Assembly (NCBI GenBank): GCA_004194705.1
Contig: SADC01000932.1
Span: 111,356-175,355, forward strand
DNA from: Ditylenchus dipsaci
Taxonomy: Eukaryota > Nematoda > Chromadorea > Rhabditida > Anguinidae
Direction: 5' to 3'
Length of the DNA: 64,000 nt
Positions 1 through 12,200 of the stretch are shown here, one piece after another. The notes under the pieces were generated by a model. The model ran no database searches and was not told the DNA's origin. It saw nothing but the letters and a program-made list of their open reading frames with translations. Numbering within the stretch: the first letter of the stretch is position 1; every line of letters starts with the position of its first letter. The position numbers were made by a program, and so were the translations under genes.

Positions 1-236
1 AAGTGTAAACTTACAACCTAAATATTGCCGGGTGTAAAGTTACTCCATCAAAAATAGCATAAGATATATTTCGCACGCTTTTGTTAAAGTTTCGGTCTAA
101 TTTCTAGAGTTGCGTGTACCTGACTCTAATGATAATCTACCGACTTATTTTCTTCTTCAGCCACATCGGTCTTCCAGTGCCTCATCTGCGGCAGAATTCT
201 CAACTCACTGAAAAGTCAGCTTTCTGACTGGTTCAG

Positions 237-3200
237 ACCAAAGATTTCAATGAACTTAACAAGCAAATAGAGCGATTTGCTGTAGGTGCATGCAACGGTA
301 ACTAACGGCAAATTGATATAAATACACGCAGACCTTGAGTTTAGAGCTTTGTAACAACCTGAAATCAGAGTGTTCACAAGAAGCTACTCTTAATCCTGAA
401 TTCATCTACCTAACCACTTATGCAGTGCTCAGCTATTCTTTTCGTATGGCTGCTGCCGGTGCTGTTTATCTAGATAAAGTCGGTTTTTATTCCGAAGTTT
501 TTTTAGTGGTGAGATGAGTTACAGACTTTTTAGGCTTGGTTGCTCTCAAAAGTTCATGGCAGCGAAGCATTTGTAAATGACTCCTGGCTAGTCGAGCTCT
601 ACGAGTCTCTTTGCGCCAGTGAAAACATTTTTGAAAAGTTAGAGGTGTCTCAAACTGCCTTGGAACGGCTGATTCATGGTATGTCATAAAGCAATAGATT
701 TGTCTCCCCAGCCATTTTCAAATATGAAATGAGAAAACCCATTTTTGGTAAAAAAAATATTCCAGGGCATCCTGCAGGGGAACATGTCCACAGCAGTCTG
801 AGACAAACATGAGAAATTAGAAATTTATAATTTTCATTATTATAATAATTTAAATATATGGTGAGCTGCTAAACATTACTTCAAACTATGTCTATCTATT
901 TTCAGATTACGATGGCTTTGCGAACGCACCCATGACACTGAAAACAGAACAAACCGAAAACATATTGAATAAATCCAGCGAGATCAAGACAAGTATTAAT
1001 TTCCTTTTAAATCCATATCTCTATTATCTCTATTATTTAGTTGAGAAATGGCTGAAAATCCAATTGGCTTCATGTTGGAGCAGTATACTTATCATCCTGA
1101 CCAGGTTCTCACCTAAGATACAGGAAAAGAAGTCGATGATATCAACAAACACAGCAGACCAGAAGACATGCTTGAATGGGGCTGAAGAGACCCTGGAATG
1201 CATTCAAGACATGACTTCATTACTGCTTACATTTGGCATGGACAAAGAGATGTGCTGGGTTTATGAGAGACTGGCTGAAGAGGTGTGTCAGCTGGAAGAC
1301 CTCAGGCAAATGGTCACCACCGGGGTTGCTGCTTCCAAAAAACCTCTCCAGGTTCTGCTCAACAGAAATGATGCTTTGGCCATTGACTTGCTGATCACCA
1401 ATGCTATTGAGTGTGGCAGCTTGGCTAACCAAACGTGGAAATATGTGGTGAGGTAGATGGTTTTTAACAGTTTTAGCTATTATTGAAGGAGTACATTTGT
1501 CTTTATAGATGTGTGGAATATGTTTCTGAACTAGGCAAGTTTTTTTTCTAGAAAAGCCCTCTTTGGTTTTAAAAAGTTTTAATTTTTTAAATTAAAAATT
1601 AGCGGGTGGTGTTTAATTTTAAATCCAAATTTCTAAAAAATGACGACGAACTTCTGATACTTCAAGTAAGAGTAGTATTTGAAATACTACTTTTTTAGTA
1701 TTTTAAATAATACTTTTTACCTAACATACGCGGGTCTACCCTTGCCTAAGCCTAAAAAGGGATATTTGAAATACTACTTTTACTTAAAACAAATTGGACC
1801 ACTATTTCGATTGCGGAAATACCATATACCCTAGATAGGTAATTCACCCATTATGTTACAGTCCAAATTTAGGTGCAAAGTTGGTAGAACGTCATTTAAA
1901 AATAAGGCCCTATTTGAAATGAACCAACCTTTGGTTTGCCTATTTTAGGACTATTTTCCAAGAAAAAGTTGATGTTTGCTGAGAGCAAAATTTGATCCTG
2001 TGACTATGCCTTGGTCTCCTAAGGCAATTCAAAAAAAAATTTGGTCCCTGTGGTTTTTGGCTACTTTCAAGTAGGCTACTTTCAAGGAAGTTTCAACTGA
2101 CCATAACTAATTGTCGTAGGGTCGATCTTTATTTTTTAAATTTTTTCCATTTAAGCAAATCGACTATTGTGCATAAATTGGGACAAAAATGTTTTCTAAA
2201 TGGTTGTCGGAATCGGCCCAATAAATTGAAACTAAAATTTCCGATAATTTTTTTTTATTAATTTTGTTCATATCAGGAAGATGTGAAGATCTTTTGCATA
2301 GTATTCGAACCACTGATTTTTCTGAAGTTTTCGATAGAGATTTTAAAAATTTTAATTCCGATTTTTCAACAATCAAAAATTGGGACAAAAAAATCTAAAA
2401 TTGAAAAACTGGTGCACCCTTCTCCTTAAATACCTTATTTCCTCTAATAAGTGCCCCGGGGCGCTTATTAGAAGCATGCAATTTTTTCAAACTTCAAGTG
2501 GTTAAAAACTCGTGTTTTAATTTACTGATTGAGCAGTGTAAAAAGTGCCTGTTAGATTTTTGAAATCCCTCGCAGGCACTTTTTAGACAGCTCAAACAGT
2601 AAATAAAAACATAAATTTTAGACCACTTGAAGTTAGGGGCCGCAATTATAGGAAATACGGTAATAGAAAAGAGTTAGCCGTAAATGGATTGAATAGTGCT
2701 ATATATAGTTGCAGAATCAATTCAACTAGTTTTAGAGCGCTACCTATTTCAATCAATCAAGCAGCACACTAACTATGACACCTCGTCAGCCATTCCCGAA
2801 ACCCAGGGCAGTCTGCAAGATATGTTGCTGAAGCATTCCCAAAATGAATTGTCGCCCACAATGACAGGCAAAGTTTTGGATGAATTGTTGCTGAAGATAG
2901 ACAAGTGGGTCTATCACTATTCAAGCTTAATCACAAATAATGATTTAGTTTGTTCGAGGAAGCTCCGAAGCGACTTAATCTGCCATCCCTGTGCTCTCTT
3001 CTACAAGCCCTGATATCTGCCAATGAAGATAACCTGAAGTACTCTGATTCCAACTCTGGCTGTTCCCCTACTCTTCTGGTCACTTCCTGCATCATACTCC
3101 AGAGGATTACAAAACTAGTGTCTGGAGTTTCAGATCGCCATCTGATTCACTTGATGAACACATGGAACTGTGTCAAAAATCACTTTATTGAGGTTAGCTT

Positions 3201-6200
3201 ATTGGGTTTAAAATAGGATTGTCGTTTTTTTATTGCTAACATTGATCATTTAAATCTTAGTTTTTTTAAGTACTCAACATTAGCAATAAGACACTTGAAT
3301 TACAAACAATTACTCTTTTTAAAAATCTTAAAATGGAAATACTTATTATTCTGACAAGATTTTTCACGGAGCGGAAAGCCCAAAATCTAAACTTTCAGAA
3401 TTACGGATGGTGGGTCAAAATTCAATTTTTTTTGTAAAATCACTAAAGTTAAAAAAAATCGAAATTTCGTAAAAAGTTACATATTTAAATTTAGCTCAAA
3501 TAGCAACAATAGTGGCTATATTTTTCTGTTTTTTAAAAACTACCGTGTAGATCCGACTCTCAGCTTTCGTTTGAGTATAAACATGGCCATTTGAGTAATA
3601 AAAATATCGTATAAATTTTCATTTTAAAATCAACATCCAATTGATCAAAAATAGAGAAATTTCAGAAAAATTCTTTTTTTGTGCTAAAGGAAAAATGCGA
3701 TATTGGCAGTTTTCGGGAATGTGACCTGCTATGGCGACTGATTTAGCGACTAATATGTTTATTGACACAAAATAATCATAAAAAATCACGAAAGTCAACA
3801 AAAAATCATATACAAACAAAAAATTGTCAATGATTTTTGTCCTGGTGGGGAAAATAGGCTTTTCGCAGTGCTCTAAAATTTTTTCTACAAAAAAAATATT
3901 GTGACTAAAAACCAGTAAAAGGATGATTTCACCAGTGCTATTGCTACTTTGAAGAACATTTTGCTATTTTGAAGAAAAAAACTCTAAAAACTCAAAAATA
4001 AAAAAGATTTGGGGTCCCAAAAAAGGACAATTTTTTTTTAAAAAAGACACCTGGGAGCCTTCGACTTTCGCAATTTTTGAAATTCGACACACCGTCACCC
4101 CCATCATTTTTTTATAAAACAATGGTTAAAAGTACCCAAATATCAGTCCCAGATCCCAGAAAAAGTACGTAAGAGATTTTTCAGTCCCGCCTAACATACG
4201 CTGGCCGACCGGGCCTAATCCTTAAAAGGGTAGTTACAGTGATTGGGGGGGGGAGTAAGAGGTATTCTATACTAGCGCCCTAATTTCTTTTTTCGCCACA
4301 AAAAAACCCTTTATAAAACTTTTGCATAACTTGGAAAAAATATGATACATTTATGCAATAATTTTATATTTTCATCTTACAATTAGTATTGTTCATAGAT
4401 CTCGTTTGCAAAGTTCCCAGAGGAAGTCACTCGCCTGTCCATCAGTTGCATCCATGAATGTGTCAAAGCCCTCCTCCAACGTGAATATGTGGAGAATGGT
4501 CAAACCAAGAGCATGTTCAGGTTTAACCAAACGCTCTTCAACACATTCGAAAGTATTTTGTGTACGGATGTTTCCAAGGCTGAAACTCAGGAGCACATTG
4601 TCACTGTTTTCGGCTCTTTTATTGAGGTGCGTAAGTATAGCCTATATTTAGTAATCTCTTTTTTACTTTTTGATGATTATTTTTAAATCCTCTAGATGGA
4701 GTCATGATTGGAGAGTGGTGTAAATGACGAAAAATTCGATATATAGAAATATTAAAAAACTGCAAAACTGAAGTAAAATCAAAAAATATTTTGTTGCTAA
4801 ATCGCGAAAAGTAAATTACGAAAAATCTCAAGCCACAGAATTTCCTAATTTTGAAATCCGACTTTGGCACTTTTAAGTTTTTTTTATCAGACAATGCCAC
4901 AATTCATCCTTCTTCAAATTTAACAATGATCGTCACATTTCATATTCTAAAATAAAACAGCAACGTAATCGATAATAATGACAAAAAAACAAAAAGGTGA
5001 ATGCTTAAAAATAAATTATCGTCAAATTGGAAAAAAGACAAAATTGTCGTTGACATGTTTGTAAAAAGCGAAACTGTCTCATTGCCGTTTCTCGATTATA
5101 TGTCAATTGAAAAGAGCTTTATAACAAGACATAGAGCACGAGTAGCTTAATTTGATATCAATTTGATGTCAAGGATTATTATTTTTTCAGGAACACTACG
5201 ATAAAATCGGCTCTGGTTGGAAACCTTTATTTGGTGCTTTGAAGGTATCAAGACAATATTTTTTTCTGTGCAAGTAATTTTGTTTGTCCACTAAGGCATT
5301 GCGCATATCCAATGAATTGCTGGACAGTCATACCGGCACCTCAACAGAATCGGATTATCAGGGGCCTCTGAAACTGCCTCCTGTTAAACTAGCTGTATTG
5401 GATGTGTTTAAGAAGTATCTAGCCATAAGAGATTCGTCTGTTCTGCTGTTTGCTATGTTGGAATACATGCATACTCTGATCCACTACTTGAAAGCCAGTG
5501 ATATAGCCACACAAGGTGGGCATTGACTTTTGATAGAATGTGTAAATCCGTTTGCAGAGTCATCTCCAACCAATCTAGAGCTGGAAAATGTGGTCAATGA
5601 AAGTGTGTTTGTGTTCCTCGCCAAAATCCAGACCATTCTCTTCAAATTGTTTGAGGAACAGGGCCAGGTATTTGTCAACTCAACTCTTTTGCATCGGTTG
5701 GTTGAATCATCTTTTAATTTTATTATATCCAAACATCCCTAACTATTCTTTTCATAATTCAGATTAGAGTTACGAGCCAGAAGTCACGATTTCGTGGACG
5801 ACTCATATTACATCCAACGCACCAAGGACTTGCCTCGATTGTCCTCTCTTCTCTGTGAAAATGACAATTTTGGCATCTTTCCTTCTACACTGGACGAGCA
5901 ATTTCCAATCAGTGAGTTGTTTTCCTATTTTTACAGCTTCGATATAACGTGCTCTTATTCCCTCCCCCCAACCCTCAACTCCGTAACCAACCCCTTTCCG
6001 TTCAAGTCCGTTCCCCCGTTTTTAGCTCGGTTTTTGTATTTCTCTTACTGTATATCGAGACCCGCGGGTCTTTATGATGAATATACTGTCTATCGGCAAA
6101 GTTGAAATCCATGCGACTTTTCGCGGATTGGTAAATAAATGGTCGATTCTTACAGATTATGTCTTTTAAAACCCTTCATTTTAGTGTTCCTGGCAGATAT

Positions 6201-9200
6201 CCTAGATATGTTGGCAAAAAGTGGCTGAAAAGTAGGCTTGAACACAAAAATTCCTCCAAAATCCAGGTCTAAATCGACCATCTCCAATTAGGAGGGAAAA
6301 CATTTTAGAAGCGGCTTCAATCGTACGTGTTTGTGCTTCAAAAGAAGCTAAGATTTTACACTTCAGTGACTCAGTGAGATATCGGACATAAGTTTGCAAA
6401 AATTGGGGTAAAAAGGCAAAAATAGGCGGAAAAATCATTGGAGAGAATTTAAAAAGTATGACCGACACGAGTCCAAATACTATATGTAGATCAGGGCTCG
6501 TAATCGTCCTTTTTAAAAAGATTTTTCCTTTTTTTCGAGAGCCAAAATCTTTTTTATTTTTGAATTTTTTAGTCAAAATCTTTTTTTTCGCTCTAAAATA
6601 GCAATAAGCACTGGATAAAATGAAATAAAATATTTTTTTTACATAAATGTCCTTTTTTGAAATTTTTCATTACGAACCCTGATGTAGATTCAAAATTGCA
6701 GAATTCGAAACCGTAGAAGTTCCCTGGAAAGCATTTAACCAACAATTGCAATGTATTTGTGAACTGGTGCTTAGTTTGGTGGAAGGAATGTCCGGATTGA
6801 TGTTGACTTGCACTCAACTCATATACTCTAAACTAATTACTGGCTTGGCCGAGTTGATCTCCATCATCAACAGTTCTAAAATTGGTGTTGTTTTGGGTAG
6901 TTAGAGTGATTCAACCTAATTGTTTTGTTCAGGTCTTGAGTTTGGTGCTTTCTGTTTGAGCACTCTGATTCTACCCAGCCTGCAAAAATGGGTGAGAAGG
7001 GAAGCAGCTGGGCAAGGATTTGTTGCTACTAGTCAATTGTCTCAGTCCATGAAAAATCTAAAGCAATCTATGGGCACATTCACGGAATCAGTGGTGGACT
7101 GTTTGGCTCAACTACCACGTACGTCTACTTATATGACCGAATAATCGCAATTACTCTAATTTTTAAACCCTGATTTTGAGATTTTCGTCAGGCCATCCTT
7201 GTTTTATATGTTTTGAAATTAATTTACGACTACTTTAAAGGGGCATGCCCGTGCGTTCAAAATTCACAGGAACTCGGGTTTGAGGTTAAATTGGGCCATG
7301 TTAAAGTTTAATTCGAGTAACTATTTAACTTTAAAAACGACGACCTAGTACCTTAACATTTAAAAGCCGGTTTGTGCTAATGGGAGCGTTTTGTTCAGAA
7401 TTTTATGCTGAACAAGGTAGGAGAAAAAATTATCTGAAAAAGTTTTTTTTTGCGATTTATTTTACGTATTTATGGTTGGAGATACAGTCGACTCTCGATA
7501 TAACGACCCCGATATAACGTCCACCTGGACTTCATTTGGTTGGTTCATGAAGAAATTAAGCCAAAGTGACGCTCTATATAACGTCCGCTCGATACAACGT
7601 CCAGCTCGATATAACGTCCAAATCGGCCGGTCCCAACTGTATTAAATACTTTTGATATAACGTCCATGTCGATCCGGTCCAAATTTTCACTTGTGCCGAC
7701 ACGAAACATTTAAAAAATAGTCGGGAAATAGTCATTTTCTCGTCTCTCATTTTTTTTCGCACAATTTTCTGTCTCGCCCTTGTGGTGTGGTTGCTGTTGT
7801 GTAACTTGATTTTATTTTAGCAATCTACTCACAAATGGGAACTACAGTAACGAAGCGCCGTGTTATCACCTTGGAAGTCAAGAAGCAGATCATCGATTCG
7901 TCGGCGGGAAAATCGTCATCTCAACTCAGCCATCAATTCGATATGCCGAAGTCAACGATTAAGACAATTCTGAGTGACAAAGATGCTATTCTCAGTGCTA
8001 TTGAAGAAGGAATCGAGGCAAAGCGGGCTCGGGTGAAAACAGCGAAGCACAGCGATCTCGAAGAAGTTTACGATGGGTCAAAACGTTGAGAAGCCAAATT
8101 GTTCCAATAACAGGAGCTCTTTTGGTGGTAAGAATTCATGAGTTATTATCCGGCTTCTGGTCTGAACTTCCTTTTTAGGAAAAAGCAAAAGAATTGGCGC
8201 AAGAGTTATCAAAGCCGCTAAGGACCTTGGCTTTCAAAAGTTGGCTTTCATTTCTGCTTTTGTGTTAAGTTTTGCTTGAAATGGGCTTAGGTGAACGTTG
8301 TACTTCGGGCAAAAAGAGTAAGGAAAGAATTACTGTGCTGGTTGAGTCAAACATGAGTGGGACAGAAAAAATGCCTTCACTAGTTATTGGAAAGTCAGCA
8401 AATCCTATGTGCTTCAAAAAGGCTCGGGTGCCAGTCGATTACAAGGCAAACAAGAAGGCGTGGATGACGGGTAGAATAATTTGTGAACGGGTTGGGCTCT
8501 TATCTTCGATCTTTTTCAGCGGACCTGTTCGAGACGTGGCTTAAGGAGTGGGATCGTAAGCTGAAACGCGAAAAAAAAAGTTCTCCTCTTTCTCGATAAT
8601 TTCAGTGGTCATTGCAACATCAAGTTGGAGGAAATAACGGTGAAGTACTTCCCGCCGAACACGACAGCCGTGTCTCAGGTTTACTTTTATAATTCAACAG
8701 TCTTTCAACACTCTTCTTTCTTTCAGCCAATGGACCAGGGAATCATACAAAATTCGAAAGTGCATTACAGGCGTAGTCTTCTTCGCGAGCGAATCTCGGC
8801 AATCGACGCAGGCATCGACTTCAAGTTCAATTTACTGATGGCGCTTTATCTTCTTCGGCGTGCTTGGAGGCAAGTGAAACCGGAAACAGTGAGGAAATGC
8901 TTTCAAAAGGCGGGATTCGTAATTAATGAGCAGGTTGGATTACATGTATTCTGTCCATTTGATCAGTGAAAAGATTGTTGAATTTAGGAAGTGGAACAAG
9001 TACCGGAAGACAACCCGGATGATGACCTCAACATTCTTTGGGCCGAATTGAAAGCTGCGGGAGAAGCAGGAGGCGTGGAATTGGAGGACTACATCGCAGC
9101 TGATCAAAATCTCGTAACCGGTGGATTACTGACGTTAAAAGAAATTGCAGCTTCCGTCTCAACAACTAATGTCGAAGAAGAGGACAGCGACTCTGACTTG

Positions 9201-12200
9201 GCTGAAATCGAAGAAGAGGAGCCAGAACAGCCGCCGGTCACAAATCAGGAACTTAAGAAGCATTTGCTAGCAGTCCAGCGCTACATACAAGTCAATATTG
9301 CCGAGCCTGTCGTGCATGAATTGTTTGAGAAAAATTCGGCGACTTCCTGGCCAATGAACGTGTAAAGAGAATGAAACAGAAAAGTATTTTTAATTACTTT
9401 GCTCCTGATTAGTTATTGTTATTGATATGTTCTCATGGCAGCCTTCTATACTATTATAAAATGTTGTGTTGAGTGTTGGTATCAGGACTTATTCTTTTTG
9501 ATAAAGTGGTGGAATGCGTGTAAGAGTTAATTGAAGTGATAGTTGAGTTTTTAACATTATTTGGATAGAAAATTTACTGTTTGCTTTTTGAGTTACGCTG
9601 AACTTAGATTAATTTTCATTGAAATTGAACAAGGCAAGAATAGCCCCCGAGCTAGTTGATATGTATGTTTAAATAAAACTTACTGCAAAAAACTCGATAT
9701 AACGTCCATTTGATGGTTTGTAGATAATCTCCGCTCGATATAACGACCCCCCGATATAACGTCCACTTCGGTCCGGTCCCCAGGTGGACGTTATATCGAG
9801 CGTCGACTGTATCCCACTTTGAGTTTTTTTTAGTTTTTCATTGTGAGTTTTTATCTGAAAAAATCGGTAAATATTTTTCGTTTTGATATATGTTAGTGTT
9901 AAAAGTCAAACCCTAAAAAAATTGGAAAAGTTTGAAAAAAAAGCCTTTAGCGCCTACTTTATCTAAACTTTTTTTGTACTGTCGTCAACTTTTAGGTTTC
10001 GGAAAAACCTTGAAAATTATCTTTAGCTCGTATAATTTGCGTAAAAACTTATTTCGTCTTTCAGAAGAAAATCCACGGTCCAGCCAGCTGCTTCAAGACA
10101 CCTTGATTTTGTTGAATGAACAAATTGCTCATTCCTCTCACTTCATCTCTGGGATCGGATGTTCTTGTCTAAAACATTTGTTATTATCAGCTGGACCCAA
10201 GTTCAACCACCAGCAGTGGAGTATTGTGGTGTGGAATGTGTGGAAGGCTGTGTAAGGGAGTGTGGATGGTTGCAAACTAAATGTTTTAATTTAGTTGCTT
10301 GAGTTTGTTGCCTATACGCAAGCTTATTTCTCAGTTCTTCTCTGATTCCACAGACTTCTGTGGTGATCTTGGTGAAATGAAGGTGTGTTTGCGCGAGGAT
10401 GCAGATGCTGCTCACCATGATTATTCCGAACTGCAAATTATGGGAAAACAAGTAATTCTCAGAAATTTGTTAGAAGAATTTTCTTACAGGTCTAGTTTCT
10501 GCAAGATCTTTGAAACAAAGATATTTTGTGCACAGTTGAGTCTCGGTATAAGACCAACACTAGGAGCTGTCCATCAATTGCCTTATATCAAGTGCCAATA
10601 ATTTGCGGGGGATATTAGGGATCTTATACCGGGGAAGCTCATACGGAGACTAAACTGTAATAAAATGATAAAAAATTTTTTTATACATTTTTAGGTTTTC
10701 CTGATCTCCGAAGAGCAAAATTCAAGCAGTATCAATTCGAAGAGTGCCTCTTGCACACCTAATGAGGGGCCAACAGCATGAAGCAATGTCAATTTGCATA
10801 TGTGTTCGTGTTTAATGCTGCCGATTCCACTAACAAACCAAAAACGGCGACATTCAGCAATCAAACAGACGATTTGAGTGCCTCCAGGTTTCTTTTGTTA
10901 CCAACAAAAATATGTCTGAAGCTGACATTTTGCAGTCGTATTGAATGCACTTGCTTTTCTAACTTTCAAAGTTTTGCTGCAGGATAGCTCAAAAACAAGA
11001 ACCCTATTAGCACGAATTTATTACTTCCGGTTTTTTGTAAATATTATTGTAAACTGATTCATACTTATCTAAGTTTTAGTTCCAGAGCCAACCCGAAAAA
11101 TTCTCAGGGATTTTGGCTAATGGCTAGTCAGGTTTTCAGGACAAAATTCCAGCAAATTTGGCTATTTGTGCTATTTTTTAGACCGTCGGGCTGTTTTGTA
11201 TTCGAAATGTGCAGGGCAATTTGTTAGCACTAATTGCCAGCCCTGATTTTAGGCTAAAATTGGGATAGGACAGTATTCGGTGCTTATCCTTGATAGCCAC
11301 CACCTTTATTAATCCTGTATTTTATTTATTTTTTGCCTTTTTGACCCAATTATGGATATTGACTCCTGGGCATGTTACATACCAAAATATAGCTTAGTTT
11401 CCTAGCTACATTTCGGAATCTCATATGTCTGAGAGTCGATAATCATAATTGGGTCAAAAAGGCAAAAAATAAATAAAATACTGGATTAATAAAGGTGGTG
11501 GCTCCAAAGGAAAACAATCAAATATTACATCCTTTTTTCGCCTATCGTCCAATTTTTTATAATTTTTTGGCTGCACATGTGTGGTATTCATGTAAAGCTT
11601 TTAATGGTGATATAAAAGGCTGATTTAGTATTATTTTGAGTTGTCGAATTGGACTAGATGAAGTGATCATTAGTCTGTTCAACCACCAGCAAATTCTTCA
11701 AATCATCAGTCGTCTTCTGCTGGGTGACTCCACTGCTTGCACCTTACTCACAAATGGTTGTTTCTCCAGATCCTGCTCCAATACTGTTCCTGCCCAAAGC
11801 CCCCACTCTAAAAGTCTGTCTCCCCTACTTATGTGTGTCCAGAAAGAATGGACTGAAAAGCAAGAGTGCCCCTCGCCTGTCTTAGGAGCATTAACTGTGT
11901 GTTTACAAGCATCCTCCAAAGTGGCTGAACAGTTCGACCAACGTCCAGCGCTAAAGTTCCTGCTCCAAAAGCTATGCCAATGGCAGGAATCAGTGAATTT
12001 GTACAAGGTGGTAGTCGCCTGCCACTCCATCAAACTCTCCGCCATCTTCTACCAGATGGAAAAGGCTGAGAATAACACATTTTATTTGGATTTCTTGCAC
12101 AACTCTTTGATTGGCTTGTTGTGTACTTTGAGTGGGTTGGAAACAACCGCTACTTCCACCAAACTGGCTGCTTTTGCTAGGGAGACATTTGCTCAGGTAA

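Noticed and set aside
1..236. Exon at 161-236 upstream of ARFGEF3
   Set aside because: An acceptor-like TTCTTCTTCAG precedes 161, but the frame that fits the following exon has a stop (TGA) and the alternative needs a 22-base intron; left out.
10452..10490. A 39-base intron inside the ARFGEF3 exon ending 10451
   Set aside because: The sequence after the apparent acceptor has an immediate in-frame stop; joining 10451 to 10695 matches the family (KQ to VFLISEE).
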